Positions 26,357 to 35,352 of a stretch of DNA of 64,000 nt are shown piece after piece. A program made the translations under genes and the position numbers. Source of the DNA: Palsa-744 sp963716535 (GTDB lineage: Bacteria; Actinomycetota; Thermoleophilia; Solirubrobacterales; Solirubrobacteraceae); the NCBI GenBank assembly GCA_963716535.1, contig OY970317.1:1674001-1738000 (forward strand), given 5' to 3'. Each line of letters begins with the position of its first letter. The stretch's first letter is position 1. A model generated the notes under the pieces. That model worked only from the letters and a program-made list of their open reading frames with translations, was not told the DNA's origin and ran no database searches.

Positions 26357-27273
26357 CGCCCCTGCGAGGCCACGCGCGGGGTCGCCGAGATGCGCACCAC
26401 GACTTCCTCGCCGTCCAACTCCTCGAGCGTGATCCGCGGCTGGTCGCGCAGCGGCGTCTGCAGCGACTGTTCGAGCACCTCCTGCAGGTCGCCGGGGGTC
26501 ATGCCGACGCGCAGGCGCGCACGCAGGTTGACCGCCTCGGGCTCGCGCAGCGGCAGCACCGCGACGTTCAGCACGACGCTGTTGGGCACCATGATCGCGT
26601 CCTCACCCTTGGCGAACGTCGTGTACAGCAGCCCGAGCGAGCTGACCGTCCCCTCGAGCTGGCCGGCGAGTGGACCGCCCTGCAGGCGCACACGCTCGCC
26701 GACGCGAAACGGGCGCGCGCTCAGCAGCACCAGGCCGGCGATCAGGTTGCCGAGCGTCTGCTGCGCGGCGAGACCGAAGATGACGGCCGTGAACGCCGTG
26801 CCAAGCGCCAGTTCGCGCGCTTCGATGCCGGCGACGCGCAGCGCCACGAGCAGCGCCAGTCCGATCGCCACGAGGCGGATCAGAAAACCGACGGTGCCGG
26901 CCGTCGCGGGATCCAGGCGGCGGAACAGCGGCGGCCCGAGGCCGCGTCCCACGTCGCGCGCGATCGCCCAGCCGAGGATCACGAGCGCGAGCACGGTCAC
27001 GATCCGCAGCGGCGTCTCGACCCCCGCTTCGAGCACTTTGTGCGCGGGTTCGACGAGCTTGCCATGGACGAACGTCGCAGCTCGCTCGCGTCCGAACAGG
27101 CTGACACGGTTGTCGTAGACGATCACGACGCCCACGAACAGCGGCACCAGCACGAGCGCCTCCAGGCGCGCGCGTTTGACCACGCGCGGGCTGATCTGAC
27201 GCAGCAGGCCCACCTCCTGCCATGCGTGGCTGCGGGTCTCGAACATCTTCGGCGGCGTCCGCGGGACGGGCAT
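26290..27273 (-). CDS. MscS-family mechanosensitive ion channel
   Basis: 327 aa from ATG 27273 (MPVPRTPPKMF). Three hydrophobic segments: around LEALVLVPLFVGVVIVY, TPLRIVTVLALVILGWAI, and FLIRLVAIGLALLVALRVAG. The pore-lining TM3 and beta domain follow (LGTAFTAVIFGLAAQQTLGN, then RPFRVGERVRLQG and EGTVSSLGLLYTTF), with VPNSVVLNV. Releases solutes on hypo-osmotic shock. Convergent overlap with the RibD-like gene. Confidence 0.88.
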   Translation of the reverse strand: MPVPRTPPKMFETRSHAWQEVGLLRQISPRVVKRARLEALVLVPLFVGVVIVYDNRVSLFGRERAATFVHGKLVEPAHKVLEAGVETPLRIVTVLALVILGWAIARDVGRGLGPPLFRRLDPATAGTVGFLIRLVAIGLALLVALRVAGIEARELALGTAFTAVIFGLAAQQTLGNLIAGLVLLSARPFRVGERVRLQGGPLAGQLEGTVSSLGLLYTTFAKGEDAIMVPNSVVLNVAVLPLREPEAVNLRARLRVGMTPGDLQEVLEQSLQTPLRDQPRITLEELDGEEVVVRISATPRVASQGRQLASELLGVVSRETRSRAETP

Positions 27274-27366
27274 CGCGGCTAATGATGGTGCATCGCCGCG
27301 CGCGCTCCCGGCAGCGCACTTGCGCACGCATTGCGCGCCACGACGAGCGCTAAGTGGTAGCGACCG

Positions 27367-28284
27367 CTACGTCTGCGTGTAGATGACCATCGCCAGGCCA
27401 AACGCCAAGGAGTACACGGCGAACGGGATCAGCGTCCTGGTCTTGAAGTAGCGCACGAGGAACGCGACGGTGAACACGGCTGTGACCGCGGCGACAGCGC
27501 ACGCGACCAGCGCCTGGCCACGGATGCCGTCGCCGTTGTGGCCGAGTAGGTCGGGCAGCTTGACCAAGCCGGCGGCGAGGATGATCGGCGTCGCCAGCAG
27601 GAACGCGAAACGCGCCGAGTCGCTGTGGTCGAGCCCGCGCGCGAGCCCCGCGCCCATCGTCACGCCGTCGCGGCTGATGCCCGCGACGAGCGCGCTGGAC
27701 TGTGCCACACCGACGACCAGCGCCTCGCGGTACTCGAGCGTGTCGAGCTGGCGCGCACCGTCGGGCTTGGCGCCCTCCCGCACCGCCAGTTCGCGCACCT
27801 CAGCGCGGCGGCGGAAGCGCTCGGCCGCGAACAACAGGCAGCCGTTGACCATCAGAAAGATCGCCGCTACTTCGGGCTTCGCCGTGAGCGTGCGCAGCGG
27901 ATGCTCGAGCGCCAGGCCGATGATCCCGGCGGGAAAGCTGGCGGCGATGATCAGCCATGCCAGCCGCTCTGTCGCATCCTCGATCCGGCGCTTGGCGAGC
28001 GTGCGGAAGAACGCGCGCACGATCTGCACCCAGTCGCGCCAGTAGTACGCCAACAGCCCGAGAGCACTGCCGACGTGCAGCATCACGACCAGCGCAAGCC
28101 AAAAGGATTCCTGTTCGGACTGCGCCTTCACGAGCTTGTTCCACCCGAACAGCGTCGGGAACAGCACCGTGTGCCCGAGGCTGGAGATCGGGAACAGCTC
28201 GGTCACACCCTGCAGCACGCCCAGCACGATCGCCTGGAAGTAGCTCAGCGCTGACGCGACGGGAACCGCGAGGAGGGCCGTCAT
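27367..28284 (-). CDS. uppP: Undecaprenyl-diphosphatase UppP (BacA family)
   Basis: Recycles undecaprenyl pyrophosphate to the monophosphate carrier used for peptidoglycan and surface glycans. 305 aa with about 7-8 membrane segments. Family motifs: VLQGVTELFPISSLGHTVL near residue 22 (the usual consensus reads GxTEFLPISSSGH) and AGISRDGVTMGAGLARGL near residue 204 with the essential Arg. A TAAGCT -10-like box ends 9 nt before the ATG. It supplies the lipid carrier needed by the glycan locus further along the window. Confidence 0.92.
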   Translation of the reverse strand: MTALLAVPVASALSYFQAIVLGVLQGVTELFPISSLGHTVLFPTLFGWNKLVKAQSEQESFWLALVVMLHVGSALGLLAYYWRDWVQIVRAFFRTLAKRRIEDATERLAWLIIAASFPAGIIGLALEHPLRTLTAKPEVAAIFLMVNGCLLFAAERFRRRAEVRELAVREGAKPDGARQLDTLEYREALVVGVAQSSALVAGISRDGVTMGAGLARGLDHSDSARFAFLLATPIILAAGLVKLPDLLGHNGDGIRGQALVACAVAAVTAVFTVAFLVRYFKTRTLIPFAVYSLAFGLAMVIYTQT

Positions 28285-28504
28285 CGGGGCGAGAGCTTAG
28301 TGCCTGGCGGCGACTTCGAGCCGCGCGAGGGGCTCATGCATGCGCCGCTTGGATGGCCGCCGCGGACCGCCTCTTGAGAAACACTCGGCGCGATCTTTGC
28401 CACCCCAAATCGTGGAAACACGGTACGCGATCTTCACCACCGCTTCACACGATCGTTGCGGCTTGGTCACAAAAAACCGGTGTTTGCAGGGAAATCTGTT
28501 TGAT

Positions 28505-30934
28505 ATGAACGGTAGGGGATCGGCATCGCAGACGGAGACGGCGACGCAAGCGCCGACCGCCCTGAACACGACAGAGCCGCGAGCGGCGAGCATGGCCGAC
28601 ATGCACTGCCACTCGACAGCCTCCCAGGAGTCCAAGCTCGGCGTCCAGCGTGCGGTCGGCCTGCCCGAGTGTGCGACGCCGCCGCAGGAGGTCTATGAGC
28701 TGGCCAAGCGCCGCGGCATGGACTTCGTGACGATCACCGACCACGACACGATCGCGGGCGTGCTCGAGATCGCCGATCGCCCCGACGTGTTCATCTCGGA
28801 GGAGCTCACCGCGCACTTCCGCGGCGAGCCGCAGGCGGTGCACGTGCTCTGCTACGGCATCACCTGCGACGACCACGAGTGGCTGCAGGCCAACAGCGGC
28901 GACGTCGAGCTGTGCGCCGCCTACATGTACGAACAGGAGATCGTGTGCGCGCTCGCCCACCCGTACTACACCGTCGAGGCGCCGCTCAGCGCCCGCCATC
29001 GCCGCCGTCTGGCCGAGCTGTTCGGCATCTGGGAGACGCGCAACGGCGCGCGCGCTCGCGAGCTCAACCGGCCGGCGGCGACGTACGTCGCCACGCGCGA
29101 GGGCATCGGCATCGGCGGCAGCGACGATCACGCCGGGGTTGACATCGGGCGCACGTACACCGAAACCCCGCCGGCGACGACGCCGCAGGACTTCCTCGCG
29201 CACATCCGCACCGGTGACGCGCTGGCACGCGGCGCTCAGGGCAGTGCCGCCAAGTGGGCGCACGCCGCGATCGCGCTCGCGGCGCGCTCGTTCGGCAGGG
29301 AGCGAGCCGACGCCGTGCGCGAGCGCCCGGACCCGCGCCGCGTGATGACGATGGTCAGCCGTCTGCTGCGCGAGGGCGACGCGCGCCACGGCGCGGTCGG
29401 CAACGACCTCACTCCCGAGGACGCGCGCTGCCTGCTGCGCGCGTGGCTGAGCGCGGTCGCGCTCGACCACCTCGACGAGCGCGAGCTGATCGCCTACATG
29501 CAGCACGAGGACTTCAGCCACGCCGACCTCTACCGCCGCGCGTGCCGTCTGCACGAGCGCAAGCTCCGCGACGCCGTTGGTGTGGCGCTCGCTGCCGCGA
29601 CCGGTCAGGCCGACCTGCTGCGCGCCGCCGAGAGCCTGTTCGAGGCTTGCACAGCCGCGATCCCCTACGCACCGGCGACCGCGTTCCTCGCCAGCGAGCA
29701 GACAAAGCTTGCGGCGATCCCCTATGCGAATACCAGCGCACTCGGCCAACGCGCTGTCCGCGAAGACGGCGAGCGTCCGCGCGTCGCGATCCTCGCGGAC
29801 GGCATCGGCTCCACGCACGGGGTCACGCGCACGATCGAAGAGATCCGCCAGCGCGGCGTGCCGGACTTTGAGATCGAGGTCGTTGGCACCGACCCGGAGG
29901 TCGATCAGCGGCTGTCGGCGGTGGCGGAGATCGACGTGCCGTTCTACCCCGGACTGCAGATCGGCGTCCCCAGCCTGCCGGTGGCGGTGGAGACGCTCGC
30001 CGGCGTGCACGGCGGCGGCTATGACCTGATCCACGTCTGCTCGCCCGGACCGGCGGGCATCGCCGGCGCGCTCGTCGCACGCGGACTCGGCCTGCCGCTC
30101 GTCGGCAGCTACCACACCGAGCTGACCGCCTATGCGGGCCTGCGCTCGGGCGATCGGCGCGTGGCCGACGCGATGGCGCTGGCCGTCAGCAGCTTCTACC
30201 ACGCGTGCGATGTCGTGCTCTCCCCCAGCCCCGCCTCCGACGGCGCGCTCGCGGCGATCGGCATGCCGTCCGAACGCGTGCTGCGTTGGGACCGCGGTGT
30301 CGACACCGCGCGCTTTGACCCCGCGCTGCGCGAGCAGCCGTTGCTGACGGGCACGATCAACGTGCTGTACTCGGGTCGCATCACGCGCGAGAAGGGCGCC
30401 GATCTGCTGGCGGACGCGTTCCTGAAAGCACGGACGCTCGAGCCGCGCCTGCACCTGGTGCTCGCCGGCGGCGGCCCCGAGCAGGAACGACTGCGCACAC
30501 GCCTCGGCGAGCACGCGACCTTCCTCGGCTGGCTCGAGGGCGACGCGCTTGCGCGCGCGTATGCGAGCGCCGACATCTTCCTGTTCCCGAGCGCGACCGA
30601 CACCTTCGGTCAGGTGATCCTCGAGGCCCAGGCCAGCGGCGTGCCCGTCGTCGCGGTCGCACGCGGCGGCCCGCTGTCGCTGATCGAGGATCGCGTCAGC
30701 GGCCTGTTGTGCGAGCCCGACGCCGAGCGTCTGGCCGAAGCAGTGCTCGAGCTGACCGACTCGCCGCTGCTGCGGGCGCAGCTCAGCCGCGGTGCGCTGC
30801 GCGCGGTGCGCATGCGTACCTGGGAGCACACCCTGCAACGCCTGGCCGACGGCTACCAGCACGCGCTGGAGCTGCGCGCGTTCGGCCGCGACCCTCGACC
30901 GGCGCCCGTGGAGGCGGGCGAGCGCGCCGCGTAA
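28505..30934 (+). CDS. PHP-domain phosphoesterase fused to a GT4 glycosyltransferase
   Basis: 809 aa from ATG 28505 (MNGRGSAS); ATG 28592 is possible. The N-terminal PHP domain has MHCHSTAS (H34, H36), FVTITDHDTIAG, CALAHPYY and GGSDDHAG, the metal ligands of the family. A helical middle region (about 220-430) has no clear match. The C-terminal GT4 module begins near PRVAILADGIGSTHGVTRTI. It has LVGSYHTELTAY, LYSGRITREKGADLLADAF near residue 620 and the E-x7-E region FPSATDTFGQVILEAQASG. This domain pairing recalls mannosyltransferase-like GT4 enzymes for lipid glycosylation with an added hydrolase. The function of the fusion is unknown. The 220-bp upstream region is AT-richer than its surroundings. 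Confidence 0.85.
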   Translation: MNGRGSASQTETATQAPTALNTTEPRAASMADMHCHSTASQESKLGVQRAVGLPECATPPQEVYELAKRRGMDFVTITDHDTIAGVLEIADRPDVFISEELTAHFRGEPQAVHVLCYGITCDDHEWLQANSGDVELCAAYMYEQEIVCALAHPYYTVEAPLSARHRRRLAELFGIWETRNGARARELNRPAATYVATREGIGIGGSDDHAGVDIGRTYTETPPATTPQDFLAHIRTGDALARGAQGSAAKWAHAAIALAARSFGRERADAVRERPDPRRVMTMVSRLLREGDARHGAVGNDLTPEDARCLLRAWLSAVALDHLDERELIAYMQHEDFSHADLYRRACRLHERKLRDAVGVALAAATGQADLLRAAESLFEACTAAIPYAPATAFLASEQTKLAAIPYANTSALGQRAVREDGERPRVAILADGIGSTHGVTRTIEEIRQRGVPDFEIEVVGTDPEVDQRLSAVAEIDVPFYPGLQIGVPSLPVAVETLAGVHGGGYDLIHVCSPGPAGIAGALVARGLGLPLVGSYHTELTAYAGLRSGDRRVADAMALAVSSFYHACDVVLSPSPASDGALAAIGMPSERVLRWDRGVDTARFDPALREQPLLTGTINVLYSGRITREKGADLLADAFLKARTLEPRLHLVLAGGGPEQERLRTRLGEHATFLGWLEGDALARAYASADIFLFPSATDTFGQVILEAQASGVPVVAVARGGPLSLIEDRVSGLLCEPDAERLAEAVLELTDSPLLRAQLSRGALRAVRMRTWEHTLQRLADGYQHALELRAFGRDPRPAPVEAGERAA

Positions 30935-30953
30935 GGCGGACGCTCGCGCTCGG

Positions 30954-31823
30954 ATGCCCGGCCGGTCACAGCCGTCGCTCGCGGTCGCCCTGCACGGGAT
31001 CGAGCCGGCGACGTTCGAGCGCTGCGCCCTGATCCGCGATTGGCTCGACGACCACGGCGTCGACCGCGTGACGCTGCTCGTGATTCCCGCGCGCGACCTG
31101 CACCCCGTCGGCGAGCGCTCGCCGGAAATGGTCGAGTGGCTGTGCGAACGCCGGCGCAGCGGCGACTCGATCGCACAGCACGGCTTCCAGCACGTGCGCG
31201 CCCGCGGGACAGGCTCCGCCCGGCGCCTACTCGCGCGCGCCCACGGGCAGCGCGACGGCGAGTTCGTGGGGCTCGACTGCGAAGAGACCAGGCGCGCCGT
31301 GCACGCCGGCTGGCGCGTGCTCAAGCTCGCGGGCATCGAGCCCGACGGCTTCGTCGCTCCGGCATACGCGTACACGCCCGCGTTGCGCGAGACGCTCAGC
31401 CACAGGTTCAGCTGGTGGGCGGGGCTGCTGCGCGTGCACCGCACGCCTCACCAGCTCGCGCCGGGCGGCGAGGACCCGCTCGACGCGACGCGCACCGACG
31501 GCCAGCTCGCTCCCGCCTGGAATCTCGCCGGGACGGGCCCGCTGAGCCGCGTGTTCTCGCCGTCGCTGTTGCGCGCGGGATCGCTGCTGCCGACCAGCAC
31601 GCTGCGCCTGGACCTGCACCCCGCCGACCTGGAGCTGCCGCGCCACATGATGGCGCTGGAGTGGGTGCTCGAGCGTTCGGCGCCACGACGCGTCGCGGTC
31701 ACCTATCGCGAGCTCGCCGGTGTGCGCTCCGCGACCGTCAGAGCGCGACGCGGATCGGGTCAGGCCTTGCCCGCGGTGAACATCGACGGTTCAAACGACT
31801 TGACCGCCGAGAGCCCCGCATAG
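30954..31823 (+). CDS. DUF2334 polysaccharide deacetylase-like protein
   Basis: 289 aa from ATG 30954 (MPGRSQPSLAV), 19 bp after the PHP-glycosyltransferase stop, so probably one operon. The motif AVALHGIEPATFER opens the NodB-like barrel, followed by VTLLVIPAR, SIAQHGFQHVRAR (metal His pair near residues 70-74) and PDGFVAPAYAYTP. The C-terminal HPADLELPRHM supplies a further His. Predicted to remove acetyl groups from a polysaccharide or lipid-linked sugar. The 3' end overlaps the convergent phosphoesterase gene by 64 bp. Confidence 0.8.
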   Translation: MPGRSQPSLAVALHGIEPATFERCALIRDWLDDHGVDRVTLLVIPARDLHPVGERSPEMVEWLCERRRSGDSIAQHGFQHVRARGTGSARRLLARAHGQRDGEFVGLDCEETRRAVHAGWRVLKLAGIEPDGFVAPAYAYTPALRETLSHRFSWWAGLLRVHRTPHQLAPGGEDPLDATRTDGQLAPAWNLAGTGPLSRVFSPSLLRAGSLLPTSTLRLDLHPADLELPRHMMALEWVLERSAPRRVAVTYRELAGVRSATVRARRGSGQALPAVNIDGSNDLTAESPA

Positions 31824-33316
31824 CCGAGGTGCGTGAGCCCGAACAGATCCTCGATCGTGCGTAGCAGCGAGAAGTGGTTGAACGGTTCCTGGCTGGTCGT
31901 GCCGCCGCTCACGTACGGCGATAGCAGCAGCGCCCCGACCGCGCCACCGCCGCTCGGCGCCCCGACCAGCGTCTTCGACGGGTCGTTGGGAAACAACGGC
32001 TGACCGCAGCACGAGCTCGAGTCGGCGAACGCGCCGCTGGATGGTGCCTGATCGACGGTGATCACGAGCATGCCGTTTTCCTTGTAGGCCGCTGAGCCCA
32101 TGATCTCGGGGACGACCTGCTTGAGGAACGCTTCGGCCGGCGCCAACCCCGCCGGGGCGCCTTCGCGACACGGCGTCGGGTTCCCGTCGTGACAGCGGTC
32201 GGGCACGATGTAGGAGAAGCTGGGTGTGCTCTTGGCGCTTGCCAGATCGCCGTTCAGCTTGTCGAGCCCGATGTCGTCGGCGGCGCACTGCGGCGACCCA
32301 ACGATCGAACCGAAGTACACGAACGGGTTGCGGAACGTCGCGTACGGCCCGCTGCTGGCCGTTTCGGCAGCGGTCGGGTCGGGCTGGCCGAGCATGGGAT
32401 GCGGACACACTCCCTGAGCGCCGCCTTCGTCGATCCCTTCGATGTACGCCCGCCATGCCAGGTGCTTGGCGCTCAGCTGGCCGAGGAGCGTGGGCGTCGC
32501 GGCCGGGTACACGCAGCCACTGCCCAGCACCTGTTCGTTGGGACCGCTGCCGGTGGCCGCTATTTCGGTGTAGTTGGGGCAGTTGACGGCCGTTTCGGCG
32601 GTCGCCCCCTGGCCGCTCAGCAGCGCCAGCTCATCAGCCAGGCCATCGTGCGCGACCGCGTCGTAGTGCGTCAGCAGCTCGCCTTTGCGCTCGAGCGTGT
32701 GCACCACGTACGGAGCCGTGGAGGCCGGACCGAACACCGATGCATACGGCTCGTCGGCGAGCATGATCACGAACACGTGCTTTAGCGGCGGAAGCTTCTT
32801 TGCTGGGCTCCCCGCCCCAGCTTCGCCGGAGCTGCCCTTCGAGCCGCCGGAGCCTGAGGCGCCTCCTGAGCCAGAGGCTTCTGAGCCGGAGGACTTAGAG
32901 GAGCCGCTGCTCGAGCTCGCCGGCGCTTTCGCGGCCGGCTTGCTCGGGCTGGCGGCGGGAGTCGGTTCGGATTCCGCGGCCGGCGGTTCGCTGCTGCTCG
33001 ATTCCGGCGTGGTGGCTGCCGCTGTCGACGCCGGGGACGATGCGGTCGCCGGCAGCACCAGCTTGACCGGCCCACGCGCGGAAGCGAGCGTGGTGTTGAC
33101 GCGCGAGCCGGCGACGTTGCCAAGGAGCACACCAAAGCCAAGGAACACGAGCACCAGCAGCGCCGAGACGCGCGGCGGGGGCAGCCGCAGGCCACCCGAC
33201 TCGACCGAGGCTCGATGAGGAGCACTGTCCGCATCTGACGCGACTGGGATCTGTCCGCCGTGGCCGGCCGAGCCCTCACCCTCAGATACGGCTGCGTCAT
33301 GCTCGCCGGCGGGCAC
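31760..33316 (-). CDS. Membrane-anchored phosphoesterase (AcpA/phospholipase C-like family)
   Basis: 518 aa from GTG 33316, the first usual start codon of the open frame. A TM segment lies about residues 49-68, then a Ser/Pro/Gly-rich linker (90-175), then the phosphoesterase domain starting KHVFVIMLADEPYASVFGP. Later, MLVITVDQAPSSGAF replaces the usual D-E metal pair with D-Q. YVSGGTTSQEPFNHFSLLRTIEDLFGL is a typical C-terminal block. The open frame continues upstream through a zinc ribbon to a TAG at 33479, so the true start may be non-canonical. The catalytic domain is expected outside the membrane. Confidence 0.75.
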   Translation of the reverse strand: MPAGEHDAAVSEGEGSAGHGGQIPVASDADSAPHRASVESGGLRLPPPRVSALLVLVFLGFGVLLGNVAGSRVNTTLASARGPVKLVLPATASSPASTAAATTPESSSSEPPAAESEPTPAASPSKPAAKAPASSSSGSSKSSGSEASGSGGASGSGGSKGSSGEAGAGSPAKKLPPLKHVFVIMLADEPYASVFGPASTAPYVVHTLERKGELLTHYDAVAHDGLADELALLSGQGATAETAVNCPNYTEIAATGSGPNEQVLGSGCVYPAATPTLLGQLSAKHLAWRAYIEGIDEGGAQGVCPHPMLGQPDPTAAETASSGPYATFRNPFVYFGSIVGSPQCAADDIGLDKLNGDLASAKSTPSFSYIVPDRCHDGNPTPCREGAPAGLAPAEAFLKQVVPEIMGSAAYKENGMLVITVDQAPSSGAFADSSSCCGQPLFPNDPSKTLVGAPSGGGAVGALLLSPYVSGGTTSQEPFNHFSLLRTIEDLFGLTHLGYAGLSAVKSFEPSMFTAGKA

Positions 33317-33478
33317 GCCGCGCGTTCGCCCGGCAACACGCTCGAGCAGCTGCTCCAGTCGCGCGCTACGCTCCCCGACTCGCGCCCCGCAGCTCAGGCA
33401 GTAGCGCTGGTCATGGGCGAGCGGCGAGCCACAGTCCCCGCACTGCTGTGAGCGCTCGACGCTGATCGCCGACGCCGC
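33317..33478 (-). other. In-frame zinc-ribbon coding extension without a usual start codon
   Basis: The phosphoesterase frame stays open here and encodes CGDCGSPLAHDQRYCLSCG, close to the zinc ribbon CASCGAPLASDQRYCLECG at the N-terminus of the gene starting at 34922. No ATG, GTG or TTG occurs between the TAG at 33479-33481 and this ribbon. The best candidate is ATC at 33464-33466, giving (M)SVERSQQ. Other options are stop-codon readthrough from the upstream gene, which is in the same frame, or an ATG-to-ATC change or sequence error. Confidence 0.6.
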
Positions 33479-34018
33479 CTACTCGTCCGAGCTGCTGGCG
33501 GCGGACCCGGTGGCGGACACGCCCTGGTGCGCGAGCAAGGCGTCCATCATCGAGCCGGCGCCGTCGTGCTCGACGAGGGCACTGCTCGGCTGACGCTCCA
33601 TCAGCGTCGTCCCGCACTGCCAGCAGTACAGCGCACCCCGGCTGTGTGGAGCGGCGCAACTCGGACAGGCACCGGCGACGCCATCCTGATCCATGCGCAG
33701 CAGACGCTCGACCTCGGCCAACTCGGCGTCGCGTTCCTGCAGCAGCGCAGCACGCCGCACCAGCACGTCGAGACGGAAGTGATCGCGGATCGCCATCTCG
33801 TACGCGAGCCCGCCGAGATCCCAGTGAAGCTCCGTGACCACCTCCGCGAGCGCATCGCGCCTGCGGCTGAGCTCGGAGCGCCGATCTTCCGGTGCGGATG
33901 CCGCCGGCGCGGATGCGACGCCAGACGACGTCGCGGATGCGGTGCCAGGCGCGTGCGACTGGGTCGCGGTGTGGGGCGCGGGAGCGCTTTGCCCGAATGG
34001 GTCGCGAAGGATGCCCAT
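33479..34018 (-). CDS. Zinc-ribbon protein with coiled-coil segment
   Basis: 179 aa, start ATG 34018. Residues 1-45 are low-complexity Ala/Ser/Pro. Residues about 45-110 are charged helices likely to form a coiled coil (RRSELSRRRDALAEVVTELH, then QERDAELAEVERLLR). A C-terminal zinc ribbon is CPSCAAPHSRGALYCWQCG near residues 115-135. No membrane segment. Function unknown. Its stop is in the same frame as the downstream phosphoesterase, and it lies 13 bp after the SPOR-like gene, so the three genes probably form an operon. Confidence 0.65.
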   Translation of the reverse strand: MGILRDPFGQSAPAPHTATQSHAPGTASATSSGVASAPAASAPEDRRSELSRRRDALAEVVTELHWDLGGLAYEMAIRDHFRLDVLVRRAALLQERDAELAEVERLLRMDQDGVAGACPSCAAPHSRGALYCWQCGTTLMERQPSSALVEHDGAGSMMDALLAHQGVSATGSAASSSDE

Positions 34019-34031
34019 GTCCTAGGAGACC

Positions 34032-34922
34032 TCAATCTTCGACGACATCGGGAAGATCCTTTGACTTTTCCTCATAGCCCTTGCCTTTGACGCCGTTGAG
34101 TTTGTTCAGCACGGAAGGCGGAGCCGGTTTGCTCTCGCTTTCGCCGACTCCGCCCGGCGACGTGGTCGGAGGTTCCTTTTCCGCCGCCGAGCTCGACCCA
34201 CCGTTGGACACCTTGATCACCTTGGCGCCGTGGAAGCTCTTCTTGAGGCCAGCCAGAGCTTTTTCGGCTTCGGACTTCTTGCTGTAGACGCCCGAGTAGA
34301 TCGCGTAGCTGCCGGCGCTCAGGCTGCTGAATTCTTCGGACTTGAGCGCGCCGACCGCCTTCGCGCCCTTGGCGCCGGCTGCCGCCTTGGCGCTTTCGAC
34401 CGCGCTGACGGACGTGCCCGCCTGGGGCAGCGTCTGCAGTTGCACCGTGTAGCCGCTCTTGCCTGCAGGCCAGTCGCCGATGAACGACGCTTCGCTAGCG
34501 GAGGTCGCCGCCGTGCCGGTCGAGGTGGCGACGGTAATCACCTGCGCCGGCGCCGCGCTCTGCTTCGGCGAGCTGGAGCGTCCGATCAGCACACCCACTC
34601 CCATCGCCAGCAGCAGCACACCGACACCGGCGATCACGGTCAGCGTGTTGTTGCGTTGAGAGCCGCCCGAGGGAGCAGCGCCACCCGCCGCGGGCGGGGA
34701 CGTCGAGGGCGGAGACGTCGAGGGCGGCTGGGGTGTCGCGGCCTGAGCAGCGCTCGGCGACCGCTGCGACTCCCCGCTCAGCACGCTGCTCATCGGCACG
34801 AGTCGCTCACCACACTCCAGGCAGTAGCGCTGATCGGACGCCAGCGGCGCTCCACAGCTCGCGCATTGCGCGGCCGCGCCCGCTTCGGGAGGCAATGAGC
34901 TTGCGATCGATTCGGTGGACAA
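34032..34922 (-). CDS. Zinc-ribbon, single-pass membrane protein with SPOR-like domain
   Basis: 296 aa. N-terminal zinc ribbon CASCGAPLASDQRYCLECG at residues 20-38, Pro/Ser-rich linker, one TM segment (about 93-113, LTVIAGVGVLLLAMGVGVLIG), then an extracytoplasmic part. There GYTVQLQTLPQAGTSVSAVE, followed by SYAIYSGVYSKKSEAEKALA, reads like a SPOR (peptidoglycan-binding) domain. The C-terminus is polar. It may link the cytoplasm to the cell wall; the function is inferred from the domains only. Confidence 0.72.
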   Translation of the reverse strand: MSTESIASSLPPEAGAAAQCASCGAPLASDQRYCLECGERLVPMSSVLSGESQRSPSAAQAATPQPPSTSPPSTSPPAAGGAAPSGGSQRNNTLTVIAGVGVLLLAMGVGVLIGRSSSPKQSAAPAQVITVATSTGTAATSASEASFIGDWPAGKSGYTVQLQTLPQAGTSVSAVESAKAAAGAKGAKAVGALKSEEFSSLSAGSYAIYSGVYSKKSEAEKALAGLKKSFHGAKVIKVSNGGSSSAAEKEPPTTSPGGVGESESKPAPPSVLNKLNGVKGKGYEEKSKDLPDVVED

Positions 34923-35103
34923 AGATGGCTGCCTTCGTGTCTGCGCCGCTGGCTACGTCGGAGCGACGCCGGATCCCGGCGTTGGAACTCCGATGCTGCT
35001 CAGCGTATGGTCGGGCCGCAGGCTCCCGCTGGCGTGATGATTTTGTGAAGGCCGAGTCCCTCACTGCCCAGCCCGCCTGTCCGAATCGATGTGCCCGGAG
35101 TGC

Positions 35104-35352
35104 CTACGCCGCTACGCCGTCGCCGCTGCGCAGCGAAGCAACCGGCTCGCGCCGTACCGAGAAGTGGTTCGCGTGGACGGCGACCTCCGCTTGCTCGGCC
35201 GGCTCCCAGACAGGCGAGTCCAACCGCCCCCGTACCGCGGGAGCTGGGGTGTACGCGAGCTGCGCCAGGTCACCGGCACGCGCCGCCACACACAAGCCCG
35301 CGACCAGCGACAAGACGAGAACCCAGGCGGCTACAACAGGTAGGAGGATCAT
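35104..35352 (-). CDS. Small predicted membrane or secreted protein
   Basis: 82 aa from ATG 35352 (MILLPVVAAW). A single hydrophobic segment (residues 1-24) is followed by a polar tail with SPVWEPAEQAEVAV. No domain recognised. A longer in-frame reading to 35445 exists but starts in polar sequence. Codon pattern and the clean N-terminal membrane helix make it plausible, not certain. It lies 181 bp upstream of the zinc-ribbon/SPOR gene on the same strand; the intervening sequence holds nothing I recognise. Confidence 0.45.
   Translation of the reverse strand: MILLPVVAAWVLVLSLVAGLCVAARAGDLAQLAYTPAPAVRGRLDSPVWEPAEQAEVAVHANHFSVRREPVASLRSGDGVAA

Noticed and set aside
28445..31444. A very long open frame (about 1000 codons) antisense to the PHP-glycosyltransferase gene
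   Set aside because: The plus strand has clear domain motifs; the antisense product is low-complexity, rich in Arg/Ala/His and lacks any family motif. Long shadow frames are expected at this GC content.
33479..33481. TAG as a selenocysteine-like or pyrrolysine recoding site
   Set aside because: No pyrrolysine machinery or local recoding structure is visible; kept only as one of several explanations for the missing start.
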